In this document: positions 52,793-62,790 of the stretch, in pieces | Layout: each line of letters begins with the position of its first letter | How positions within the stretch are numbered: the first letter of the stretch is position 1 | Source: Undaria pinnatifida | Taxonomy: Eukaryota; Sar; Phaeophyceae; Laminariales; Alariaceae | DNA length: 64,000 bases | NCBI GenBank assembly: GCA_012845835.1 | Contig: JABAKD010000004.1 | Coordinates: 8,824,232 to 8,888,231 of the forward strand | Direction: 5' to 3' | Notes under the pieces: model-generated | Told to the model about the DNA's origin: nothing | Seen by the model: only the letters and a program-made list of their open reading frames with translations | The model's database searches: none | Translations under genes and position numbers: made by a program

Positions 52793-53222
52793 CGCGTGCT
52801 ACGATTGAGGTGGCACTTTTTGGCTATTGAGCCACCCCACGGCAGCGGTGCATCACCATCAGACCAGTCCCTGAGGTCCTCACACATGAGGAGCTTAATA
52901 TCTCCGAAGTCATGTAGTATCGGCGGGCGACGATAAAAAGTGCACCACATTTTTTTTCTGACGTGTCGTATATTATCAATTCGGGAGCTTAAGACCCTCT
53001 CTCCCCAAGGAAAGCAATTTTGGCCAGACAAAAAATAAAACTGCGCACTACCGGACTCGAACAGATCCCCACATGGTCTAGGTACATAGAACGAGAATCA
53101 CGGGAGGAATTAAATTGGCGTATTTTTACGAGACAAATTTGGGTTAAGGAGCCCGGTCATTCAGAAACCATTTTTCGCACGAAAAGTGCTACCCTCCCCG
53201 TCCCTCTACCCTAGCACACGCG
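52793..53222 (-). mobile_element. MITE, reverse orientation, with nested CTCCTCACA repeat
   Basis: Ends GCGTGCTACGATTGAGGTGG and CCCTAGCACACGCG. About 52830-52905 is an inserted piece of the repeat family at 44170-45560 (GAGCCACCCCACGG, CCTCACACATGAGGAG). The remainder carries GGGAGCTTAAGACC, TCTAGGTACATAGAACGAGA and GGGTTAAGGAGCCCGGTCAT, reversed relative to 5411. Confidence 0.6.
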
Positions 53223-53224
53223 TC

Positions 53225-54685
53225 AGTATTGGGGGGGTGGGGGGGGTACCCCAGTTTTTGCCGCCCCTGGTCTGAATCACACTCTCTCGCACGCGAGCGA
53301 CTCTGTGCACCTCTCACGCTTGAACAAAAAACACGCCACAGGCGGTTTGTTCGGCGCAAGCGTGGGTTGCTAACCTATCCCACGGGGGGGGGGCTCACAT
53401 CGAAAGATTAAAGCACCACGAAAGTCTATGACCGCATGGAACACGGGGGTCACTTGTGCGAGCGACCCCGAGCCACACGGAGGGGGGGGGGGGGGAGACC
53501 CCAAAGGGTACGCCTCCTCCTTCCGTAACGTTTCGTCGGTGTGCACCAGTTGTTTCCTGGGGCTCCTGGCCTATTGAGGGGGTCTATTTTGTGCCTCGTG
53601 AGGCAAAAGGTGATTTCGAGCGAAACTGGAAGCATAGCCCGATGAAACAAAAACATGGCCTCTTAGGTATACAAGAAAAGATTTTTCAAAAACAAGAAGG
53701 ATGAAACGTTCCGGGGCGAGTTTGGGCTATAACGCCTTTGCAACCGGGAAACCCTTTTGAGGGGGAAAATTTACTTGAAGTTAGTATAGGAAGGCATCAT
53801 TGGGGGCTTCTAAAAAATGGGTTTTAAGGAGCCCAAGGGGTGGGATGACTCCCATAGTATTCACAAACGAACACAGCAATAATTCACACAAGCAAGAGGG
53901 CTTCTTTTTGCTTTTTTTTTCGTTGTTTTCTTCGCGATGTATCATATACCAGGTATGTAGTATGTACACAAGCCTTTTGTTCTTTGCATCTTCCTACTAT
54001 AAATCTAGCGTAGCGTACACAACCACCCGGGATCCACTTTTTCCCCCTCCCTCTGCCCCCCAACGCCTCCATCATTTGCAAAACCGAACATATTCTTGCG
54101 GGGGGCTCGCTGTCCTGCGAAACTCGCTCAGCACTACATCCAGCCGCAACAACAACCGAAAACCAAACAATATATTTGTTGCTCCGGAGGCAACAAATAC
54201 CACAAAAAAGTGCCCCCTCCCCTCCACGATAACATGGAAACCTCATGTACATCAAAACAAATGATACCTGGCATAATGTACCTGGCATGTGTTCTACGCA
54301 CCACCAGTTCTCAACAGTTACGCACCAGTTCCATCCAATCCAGCATCGAAGCTAACATCAACTATTGCAACTGCACGCCCCGCGACCCTACCCTAACCTA
54401 CCCGCCTTGCCCTGCCTTTTCCCCGCTCAGCCCCACCCTTCATCTCGAGGGGGGGGGGGGGGGGAACCCTTGCCGAAGTCGCGCAGTGTTTACTCTTTTG
54501 CGACGTTTTAGCAGAAGGTTCCCCATCCATGCCCCCTTCCAAAACAAACCCATAACGCAAAACGATAATAACACCGCCAATTTTTATCATCGCCCGTCCT
54601 TCTCAGGAGCTAGCTATCTCCTCTACCATACGCCGCGCCGCTCTATGTTCCGGAGAAATCTGAAAAATCGCATCTAACGGCTCGA
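53225..54685. other. No gene seen
   Basis: G-run (53233-53247), CCCGAGCCACACGGAGGGGG block and several short ORFs without recognisable protein. Two TACCAGGTA/TACCTGGCAT near-palindromes occur (53947; 54268-54292). A poly-G run is at 54450. Confidence 0.5.
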
Positions 54686-54689
54686 ATTA

Positions 54690-54912
54690 CTTCTCGCGGG
54701 TCGGCTCGGGTCAAGGCCACACCCGACCGGACCCATGATGCTTGAAAACCTCCTGACCCGAATCAACCCGACCCGTGATATTTCCAACACCGCCTGGCCC
54801 GACCCGACTCGATTCGCGGGATTTTTGGAAGCTCCTAGCCCGGCCCGCGAGATGGATACTGACCTGAGAAAAGCCCTGTAAAAAAATAGACGCCCCCCCC
54901 CCCCCCCCCCCC
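54690..54912 (+). repeat. GACCC-rich element followed by poly-C run
   Basis: GCGGGTCGGCTCGGGTCAAGG, CCTCCTGACCCGAATCAACC and TGGCCCGACCCGACTCG units, same family as 19610-19815, then about 20 C from 54893. Confidence 0.65.
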
Positions 54913-55189
54913 CTTCCCCCTATACCCTCCTTATGCTTCCAACTCCCTCCCCAGATTGACCTCTTTAGGGGCGAGATAAACTTCCGTAAAACCATAATAA
55001 ATAATCCCTTCTCCCAGTCCCCCAGTCCCTGGGGCCTCCAAATTTTTCGTAAGCAGTAACTGCTACTGTAAGTCCTAACAGAGCTCGTGCTCGCACGTTC
55101 GTTACCTGATGTACTGTAGAGTTGATGGATATCGCCCTACTATGCCGTTTTCTCTGCTACTACGGTAGTAGCCGTTCGTAGTAATGTCC

Positions 55190-55480
55190 ATATATAGTGC
55201 TGGTAAAGCCGTTTTCTCTGCTGCTTCAGTGGTAGTAGCGTCCTTCTACAATGCTGGTCAGTGCCAGCCGGAGATATCGGCACTGAAGAGGCAGCCGGCG
55301 TTACTCCGGGCACTGCCGCTACTGCTCGGGTTGTTCCTATCTGTCTGTGCCAAGCGGTTTCACAGGCATTATAGCGGGCAGCAGGCACTACAGAGGGACC
55401 ACTACTGGACTATAGAAGGAACACACCTATCGCAGCCTTCTGTACCGCAGACATTTCACGGTTCACACGCAGATCAGAGA
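55190..55480 (+). repeat. Diverged copy of the CCGGAAATACCGG repeat
   Basis: GCCGGAGATATCGGCACTG, GCGTTACTCCGGGCACTGCC and TATAGCGGGCAGCAGGCACT match, in order, the units at 57445-57865. Two local copies of GCCGTTTTCTCTGCT (55143 and 55209) precede it. Confidence 0.6.
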
Positions 55481-55539
55481 TCCACAAATCACCTATCTAA
55501 ATCTTTCAGAAAGATGCATCTCCGATCTACCCGATCTGC

Positions 55540-55980
55540 ATGAATAATCAATCACCCACAGAATATAGCCGAGTCAAAAGAGAGTCCAACGATCAGTACC
55601 AGGTACGATCTAGCACGCGTTTCCGAACTACGTGCGAACGATCTGCACGAGTTTTTACCCACAGAATCTCGCCGAGTCAGAGAGTCCCACGATCTGTACG
55701 ATCTAGCACACGTTTCCTGCGTTGGGCATGTACCCTACAGCCCCTGCATAACACCTCATAACGGCGATCTATACTATCTGTTCAGTATGATACAGGTCAT
55801 GCTGCCAGGTGGGAGCCGTACGATTTGAACGACCTATCATAGCACATATTTCCTGGGTCGGACCTGTGCTATACACCATCTGCACAAGGTGTCGAGACGA
55901 CAGATCCGGATCTGGATGATCCCAGTATCTATGACCGGCTGATCTAGACGGTGTACATCGTGATCTGTTCGAGGCGTGAA
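55540..55980 (+). repeat. GATCTAGCACACG-type repeat, copy 3
   Basis: Repeated ACGATCTGTACGATCTAGCA and CACGTTTCC stretches; related to 14680-14880 and 22910-23150. Includes the near-palindrome AGTACCAGGTACG at 55597. Confidence 0.55.
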
Positions 55981-56059
55981 AAAGCTACAGGGTTTCTAGA
56001 GGGGGGGCGTTTCCGATGCTTCAGGCTGGCTTGGACCCCCGCCTGATGCCGCCACCAGC

Positions 56060-57440
56060 ACAAAAACACTAAAAACAAGATGTAACAAAAAGGCGAGACG
56101 GATATCAAGCCCCGAGGGAAAAGATCTGTGCTTAAGATGTCATACCAATAACCAGAGTACTTGAAAAAATCAAGACGGGATATATAGCCTGATGCTATCC
56201 GTGCTACCTACCGCGCTCCAAAAAGCGAAAGTGACCGCCGTTTTACCCTGAAAATATCCGTGCTATATCATGCCTACAAAAAACCAAACGACGGCTTTTG
56301 CCTGAAAGGTATTCGTCCTACGATGTCGTGTTCCTAAAAGCCAAAGAGCGTTCTAGCCTGAAAATACCCGTGCCAAAACACAATCAAAAAGCAACAACGC
56401 GGAATCTAAGGAGGTCTGGAAAAAGATCTGTGCCATCACAGCGAGACGGATCCAACTCGATCCGCCCTATCGATCCCCAAAAAGCGAACGACCGTTCGTC
56501 CAGCGTTAAAAAGATCTGTGCTATCACATCATGATTCGGGCAAAGCAAGGAGGATCTAACCAGCTAATGGCCGAAAAACATCTGTGCTATCGTGCTCCAA
56601 AAAGCAAAAGACCGGTCTAGCATGAAAACATCCATGCCATCCTAACGAGCAAGACGAATCTAAGCACCATATTATAGCTAGTAGCCGGGAAAATACCTGT
56701 GCTACCGTATCTTACTCCAAAAGAGCAAAGAGTGCTGCTTAAACCCGAAAATATCCGTGCGTATGGTACTTGAATCTTATGGTACTTGAATAAATCAAGA
56801 CGGATCCAGGCAGCCTGAGAAAGATCTGTGCTATCGTACGCCGAAAGGACGGAAACAACAGGTTTACCGTACGTAGAGCTTGGAAATATCTATTGCTATG
56901 ATATCATTCCTTACCATACTTCATGAAGCCAGATTGGTCATACCTATCGCCAGGAACCAAGACTGTGGTACCGTACTCCACAAAGCAAACGACTCGTGAA
57001 GATCCGTGACATCCCACAGAAAAAGCCACACGGGTCAAGTTAACCTGAAAAAATAACCTTCAGGATGGAAAAATATCCGCGCTAAAGCCGTACTCCAAAA
57101 CGCAAAACGACCACCTGTCTAGTCTGGAAAGATCAACTGGAAAATATCCGCGCTTTGACGCCCTATCATACGTGGGAAAGCAAAAAGAACACCAACAAAT
57201 AGCAAGCCCGGAAATTAAATTGTGCCAACGTACCCCAAAAAAGCAAAACAACCGTTATAGCTTCAACAAATCCATGCTATCATATGATACAATTTTTTTG
57301 GAAGCAAGACACGGATCTTCTACGTAGGCTGGGAAAAGTTCCGTGCTGTGGAATTCCAAAAAGCACAAAAAAAGGACCGCCAATATTATAACCTGAGAAC
57401 GTCAGCGCTATCATGCAGTAGTGCTCCCTCTATAGTGACG
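56060..57440 (+). repeat. Degenerate tandem repeat, unit about 65-80 bp
   Basis: Around 18 units, each roughly: (A/G)CCTGAAAA(T/A)ATC(C/T)GTGC, TATC(A/G)TACTCC, AAAAAGC(A/G)AA and CGACCGTT. Divergence between units is high. No splice-flanked exon or protein-like ORF is seen. Confidence 0.75.
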
Positions 57441-57444
57441 GTAT

Positions 57445-57865
57445 GTGCAGCCGGAAATACCGGCACTGTGGCGGCAACCGGCACTAAACACCGCACACTG
57501 CCACTACTGTGTTCCCACCTGCGCCAAGCAATATCACAAGAACTATAATGACAACCGACACTACCCAACCAGCACTACCGTCGAGGGAAGCCGGAAATAT
57601 CGGCACTGTTGCGGCAATCAGCACTATAGCGGCAACCGGCACTAAACTCCGCACACTGCCACTACTGTGTTCCCACCTGCGCCAGGCGACATCACAAGAA
57701 ATATAAAGGCAACCGGCACTACCCAACCGGAACTACTGTAGAGGGAAGCCGGAAATACCGGCACTATATCAACAACAGGCACTACTCCGCACACTGCCAC
57801 CGCTGTGTTCCCACCTGCGCCAAGCCACATCATGAGAACCATAACGGCAACCGGCACTACTGTAG
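57445..57865 (+). repeat. Tandem repeat of about 150 bp, three units, with CCGGAAATACCGG core
   Basis: Units start near 57448, 57591 and 57745 with GCCGGAAATACCGGCACTG (imperfect palindrome), then GGCAACCGGCACTA, CCGCACACTGCCACTACTGT, GTTCCCACCTGCGCCAAGC, CACAAGAACTATAA and GTAGAGGGAA. A diverged fourth copy is at 55260-55430. Confidence 0.85.
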
Positions 57866-57994
57866 AGGGATCTCCATTACTGTACTTCAAAAAGCGACAT
57901 GGGTCCAGGTAGCCTGGAAAAAGACCCCTCCCAAGTATCGTACCCCAAAAACAAAAAAATACCATACTAGCCTGAAAATAACCGGGCTATTTAC

Positions 57995-58150
57995 GGGTCG
58001 GGCCGGGCCAGTGTCAAATCTGACCCGGACCGACTCGTCCCGGGAAATTTCGAACGACTACAGGACCGACCCGATTCGACCCGCGATTTTTTTAACCCCA
58101 TGACCCGGCGCGCGGGTCGGATCATGACCCGCGAAAAGCCTGCAAAAAAA
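57995..58150. repeat. GACCC-rich degenerate element
   Basis: GGGTCGGGCCGGGCCAG, CGACCCGATTCGACCCGCG and GGGTCGGATCATGACCCGCG, same family as 19610-19815. Confidence 0.6.
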
Positions 58151-59240
58151 CCAGTGCCATATAACATGCTTTAAAAAAAGCGAGACCATTCACGTCTCAA
58201 AAATATTCGTGTGCTACACCACAGCTCATCATGCATGTCCACACGACAAAAAAGCTTCCATTACAATGCAACGGTCTACGCGGCCCAATCATGCCCGATT
58301 TACCCTTGAAACGAAAGTGCACCGCATCTGCTCTGACCAGCAAAAAAAGAAAAAGAAAAAAGGGTTCGAGTCGACCCCCCCCCCCCCCCCCCGACTCTTG
58401 AAAAAAAGCGTATCTATATATAGAAACCCCATGATTTGTATACACCAGCATATATATGTATATATAAACATACACTACCAACACAACCCTCCTCCGATAC
58501 ACATTGCCGCAAACCGAGTACGACACGCCAAACAACGACATATTTCATGATGATACTGTAGCGCTACTGCCAAGTTTGATATTTTGTAGGGGGGTGGGGG
58601 GGGGGGGTGGGGGAGGGGCAGAGTACATAGGAACCGAGATAACCTGGCATTTTTTGTGTTTACCCTCGTGATAAACGTCATAAACCCCACCGAAAAACAT
58701 GAAAACAAAATGATTTCGCCCCCCCTTCCCCCAAAAACAAAATGCGCTCTACATTAAGAAGCGACCTCGAGACACGAAAAAAAAAACGCATGGTGAGGCA
58801 TCCGACGACGTAAGCCGTTCTCGACGACCGATATCAACAGCAAAAGGGGGCGGGGGGGGAGGGGGGGGGGGAGGGGGGGGCAGGCGAAAAACACCCGAAC
58901 GAAAAACAATCAACACCAGACAACTGTCGTCATGGCCGTATACTCCAAATCGAACCAACTTAAAACCATTGAAACCACAAAAGGGACCAGAACAAAGAAA
59001 TGATAACCGGAATCAACCAAAAAACAAGACAAAAACGCTTTTCCAAAGCTGCACCGGGATTGGAAAAAAAACAAACTAGACCACAAATTACGAAGCAACA
59101 AAAAATAAATAAAACGCGCCGCAGGCCAGTTATTAAAAATGCACGGTGTCGCCAAAAACAACTTGAACTGGCCAATCCAACGCCAACATAACACACCCGG
59201 CGAAAGCGCCAAAAAACACTGGGTGTTTTTTTTCTCGGCA
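58151..59240. other. No gene seen
   Basis: AT-rich with homopolymer runs: poly-C (58374-58392), poly-G (58589-58620), G-rich (58847-58880) and several A runs. Small ORFs only. Confidence 0.55.
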
Positions 59241-59730
59241 GGCTTTTTTTCTACCGTACCCCCCCCTCCCCTACCAGCACACTACATGGGTCAAGCGTGT
59301 TATCGTACGTACGCAGGATCCAGCGCCGAAATATCACACACAGCGAAAGCGCTCAAAACACAGATTAGAGGTCTCCTTAATATTGGCAGGCTTTTTCTAC
59401 CCTACCCTCCCTCCCTCTACTGTACCAGCATTCCACATTGGTCAAGCGTGTCATCGTACCCAGGCTTCCACTCCACCTTACCCCAGTCAACGACGCGGAG
59501 CAACGGTAAGAGCGTTTGTAGGCATCTACCCTACCCGACCCGATTCTACCACACGGGGGAGGATAAGGATATCTTTTTGCAGCCTTTTTACCCTACCCTT
59601 CAGTGCTCCAACCTAAGACACGGGTCGGGGGTGTTACAGTTCGCAGGCTACTTCCCTACCCTGCCCTGCCCGAACCACATGGGGTCAAAGGGTGATTACT
59701 GCTTTCGCGTTTCTATCTTTACCGTGCCCT
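59240..59730 (+). repeat. Degenerate tandem repeat, unit about 130 bp (4 units)
   Basis: Units beginning near 59252, 59396, 59528 and 59650 share CTACCCTACCC, a TACCAGCA..ACATGGGTCAAG or CACAT.GGTCAAGCGTG block and a CGTACCCAGG end. They sit inside a 285-codon open frame (59139-59996) whose sequence (FLPYPPSLYC, FYPTLQCS, YFPTLPCP) is just the repeat translated. Confidence 0.6.
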
Positions 59731-60128
59731 ACTCTATCGTCTACTCTGCCGAAGGCACACACGTTCCACACAGAGAGGCTTGGCAGCATGTCAGCCGACG
59801 CCTCCGCTCCGCTCCACTCCACTCAACTCCCGTCCCTGCTCTACCAGAGCGCCGCCAGCGTATACTGTACCACCACTACGTCACCCATCACAAGCCATAC
59901 AAAAGCAACCAGCTAGCGGGGGGAAGGGACAACAAGAACAGAGGGGGGTGCAGCCAAAATAGGGGGGGGGCGGGGGGCGGGGGACATAATCAATAACTAG
60001 AAAATAAAACCGAGAAAAAAAAAATGTGAGAAAAAACAGCAACGAAAATAAAAATGTTGAAAAAAAAAAACAGAGACCGATGTACGATGGTACGATTGCC
60101 TCCACTCCACCGAAGACGGCGATGCCGA

Positions 60129-60158
60129 CCCCCTCCCCCCCCCCCCCCCCCCCCCCCC
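60129..60158 (+). repeat. Poly-C run
   Basis: About 30 bases of C with one interruption. Confidence 0.85.
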
Positions 60159-60228
60159 GTCTCCTAATGCTGCCTGTCCTTTGTGCGAGAAGCCCCATCC
60201 AGTTTTTTTCCTGCGGCTTTGAACACAC

Positions 60229-60373
60229 CTCTCCCAAACGAGATTTTCAACATTTTAGCCACGGTCAACAAATCGTCTTCAAACGAAACGAGGCCATCTG
60301 GTCGCACGGGGACAGTAGACTCGCATTCCCGCGTATCAAAAACGCCCACGTCTACACGTCCCAAGTAAACCAC
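60229..60373 (-). CDS. Orphan exon candidate, minus strand
   Basis: On the minus strand the acceptor CGACCATGCAG and donor GGGAGAG|GTGTGT bound 145 nt reading VVYLGRVDVGVFDTRECE, STVPVRPDGLVSFEDDLL and TVAKMLKISFGR. Balanced residue usage with hydrophobic periodicity looks like real protein, unlike neighbouring ORFs. Alternatively the frame starts at the ATG at 60379 and runs to the stop at 60164 (DRQH), giving a 72-residue end. I do not recognise a domain. It could be a downstream exon of the FNIP gene or part of a separate gene. Confidence 0.4.
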
Positions 60374-60489
60374 CTGCATGGTCGGGATTTCTTGCTGTTG
60401 TGCTTCTTGCGCATTGCCTCCTCCTCCCCCCCAAAAAAAACATGCCAAATACATCCACACGTGTGAGACCCCTCTTCCCTTCCTCTTGT

Positions 60490-60600
60490 TGGCCTGGTTG
60501 GTGGAAACCCGACGTGTTCCGTCTCGACGATTGTGGGGATGCAAGCGTCTACGGCCATACGAACCGGCTAAGCATGAAATGAGCCCCCCTTCTTATGTTC
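60490..60600 (-). repeat. Dispersed repeat (CTTGCACCAAGCGC family), reverse fragment
   Basis: TGGTTGGTGGAAACCCGACG, TGGGGATGCAAGCGTCTACG and GGCCATACGAACCGGCT are the reversed 5' part of the family. Confidence 0.55.
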
Positions 60601-60640
60601 CCTCCCTTTCTCTTCTCTTTTTATTTTTTGCGCCCCTGAG

Positions 60641-60775
60641 GTGCTAGCGCATGCCAATATCGTCGGACGCCATATAAGGCAACTCCGCCGCCTCCGCCGT
60701 CGCCTTTCGCGACTCCCGTCCGTTCCCCGCAAACAAACAAGGCGCAAGGCTCGCCGCGCGAGGCGCGCGCGACAG
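60641..60775 (+). CDS. Orphan exon candidate, plus strand: arginine-rich
   Basis: 135 nt, exactly 45 codons, between a strong acceptor (a pyrimidine tract ending TTTTTTGCGCCCCTGAG) and the strong donor GACAG|GTAAGA. It reads VLAHANIVGRHIRQLRRLRR, RLSRLPSVPRKQTRR and KARRARRARQ in phase 0 to 0. The very basic helix suggests RNA, DNA or membrane binding, or a nuclear or nucleolar signal. The phase would allow it to follow the EF-hand gene's exon 6, but that is 17 kb upstream with nothing confirmed between. No partner exon found. Confidence 0.5.
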
Positions 60776-61084
60776 GTAAGACCGTTCGGACCAACCACCA
60801 ACCAATAATACAACCAACCAAACGAATCAATCCATCAACCAACCCAATCAATCAATCAGCTCTTCAACACATCATCCCATCACCAATCAGCGCTTCAACA
60901 GACTAATCAGCCGATTTACTAGCCAAAACAAGAACCACTCAACAGGCCAACCGATCAGCAAAAATTGACCGGCCTACCACCAACCCAAGATTCGACACCG
61001 AAACCGAAGAAATTAAACCACGGCCTCGTCCGCTTCATTCAGCCAATCACAAGCCGACATTCTAGCGACACGATTGCCGTCAAC

Positions 61085-61560
61085 GACGTCAGGGCCAACA
61101 CCAACGCAGGTCAACGTCAATGTCACCCCCAAGTTCAACGTTAAGGTCAACGTCAACGCCGTCAAGGGAGACGTCAGGAACCGTTTATGTTAACGCAAGT
61201 CAACGTCAAAGCCAACGCCAACGTCAACGGGACTCACCAAAAACAACACAAGGCAAGGTTCACTTCAACACCAGTATTATTGCCAACATTAACGCAGGTC
61301 AACGTCAACATCAACGTCAAGACCGTCAAGTGAAACAGCAACGCCGACATCAACGCAGGTCAACGTCAATATCAACACAGGTCAACGTCAGGAACAACGT
61401 CCGTCCCGGTCAACACCGTCACACCCGTCACCCCTCACCATCAACCCTAGCGCCACCACCTCCAGAATATCCCATGTCCCGGCCACTCCAAGGTCAACGC
61501 ACGTCAACGCCGCCGTCAAGGAGGTCGACCCCAAGGTCAACCCCAAGCGCACCGTCAAGG
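61085..61560 (+). repeat. Degenerate (GTCAACGTCAAC)n array
   Basis: Irregular units of AACGTCAA, CAACGCAGGTCAACGTCA and AAGGTCAACG across nearly 500 bp. Its right edge overlaps the 3' end of the FNIP-repeat exon, where it supplies the Val-Asp/Leu-Gly codons before the stop. Confidence 0.8.
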
Positions 61561-62331
61561 TCGACATCAAGCTCAACAAGGTCAGCCCTATCACCACCGT
61601 CGCCAACACCATCCCCCCCAACGTCCCAAAGTTCCTCCTCAAATCCAAAGACGTCCACGTCACCTCCGAACCCCTCCTCCGACTGCCCCATCTCCAGTAG
61701 CTCATCCTCGTCATCCCAGCTGGACCCCACGCCACTAACCTCCACCGCGGCAGTGGCAGGCTGAAGGTCCTCATTAACATCCTCTCCAACATCAGAGTCC
61801 TCAGTGTCGCTAACGCCCCACACACCGGGCATCATACTGTCTTCTCTCGAGAACGAGGTACGCCTCGTAGGCAGCAGCACTCCAATAATGCAATCTTCGG
61901 GGAGTTCAGCATCCACGTGAACGGCCCAATCCTCCCCCATCATCCCCCCTCCCTCATCCCCCCTTCCCAGCACCGCCTCCCCCCCCCGCATAAGAAGCCG
62001 CGCAGCCGGCACCGTAAGCTGCCTCAGCCCAGCAGGCCACGAGCACTCCACCAAGCTCTTGTCATACTCGGAACCTAACTCCACCTTCTCTAGATGCGGA
62101 GGCCAGCGAACAGCTGCAAGCGACTGCCGGAAACGGTTGCCAAACCGAATCACCGTCAATCCCGGAGGCCATACTACCGCGCCCACGGGCTGATCGAAGT
62201 CCCCCAAGAGCGACAGATGCTTTAGGCTGCGCGGCCAGGCGACAGTCTCCACCCTTTGCTGCAGCTCTCCATGGAATTCTAGCTTTTCCAGCCTGGGCGG
62301 CCACCTCACGTTCGAAATGTCCCGATTAAAC
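61494..62331 (-). CDS. FNIP/leucine-rich-repeat protein, terminal exon (5' part not in window)
   Basis: The acceptor CTCTCGTTTAG lies at 62333-62332; the exon then reads G|TTTAAT, needing two bases from an upstream exon. Residues 1-110 are about five repeats of 22 to 23 residues with WP at the centre: VRWPPRLEKLEFHG, VAWPRSLKHLSLLG, VVWPPGLTVIRFGN, VRWPPHLEKVELGS and CSWPAGLRQLTV. FDQPVGAV between repeats is the FNIP-type link. These repeats form a solenoid for protein binding. Residues 130-278 are acidic (SDTEDSDVGEDVNED; GDGVGDGGDRAD) and end in Asp/Val-rich sequence from the GTCAACG array. Earlier codons of the open frame (62340-62702) are dispersed repeats. No upstream exon is recognised to 64000. 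Confidence 0.8.
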
Positions 62332-62469
62332 CTAAACGAGAGACAGACGGGCGTGAGACGGGCGTGAGACGGGCGTGTCACACGGGCGTGTGGGGTGCGG
62401 GCGTGTTTACGGTCGCAGGCGAAAGGGGGGGTACTCATTTCATGCATACCCGTAGTCTTGATTGAGACA

Positions 62470-62565
62470 ATAGACCCTCGCGTCCTTAAAATACCGGGAC
62501 GGAGCACCGTCGGGCTTTCCACCGACCAGGTCAGACATCGCGTGCACCACGCGCGACGCGCTAAG
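62470..62565 (+). repeat. Dispersed repeat (CTTGCACCAAGCGC family), partial copy 4
   Basis: ATACCCGTAGTCTTGATTG, CTCGCGTCCTTAAAATACCG and GGAGCACCGTCGGGCTTTCC; truncated where the next copy's G-run starts (62566). Both this copy and the next lie just upstream of the FNIP exon acceptor on that gene's intron. Confidence 0.65.
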
Positions 62566-62599
62566 GGGGGGGAGGGGGGGGGTACTCGATATTCATGCA

Positions 62600-62790
62600 T
62601 GGCTGTAGTCGTATGGCCATATACCCTCGCATTCCTGCAATGCCGGGACGGAGCATGTCGGTTTTTCACCGACCAGGCAGACATTGCTTGCACCAAGCGC
62701 AAAGCGCCGTGAGGTGGACTTGAATATGGATGACAGCTTCAATGAGCCAACTAAATTTCTGGTATGGCCACTGCCAGAGACAGCAATGGG
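62600..62790 (+). repeat. Dispersed repeat (CTTGCACCAAGCGC family), copy 5
   Basis: TGGCTGTAGTCGTATGGCC, TGCCGGGACGGAGCATGTCG, CTTGCACCAAGCGCAAAGCG, TGGATGACAGC and GAGACAGCAATGGG. Lacks the central GTTCGGCGAGTCGC block of the other copies. Confidence 0.7.

Noticed and set aside
59139-59996. 285-codon + strand ORF
   Set aside because: Covers a degenerate tandem repeat whose units are not in register with codons, and ends in Gly-rich simple sequence.
62340-62702. N-terminal extension of the FNIP open frame
   Set aside because: Those codons are two copies of the CTTGCACCAAGCGC dispersed repeat read through; an acceptor at 62333 marks the true exon start.
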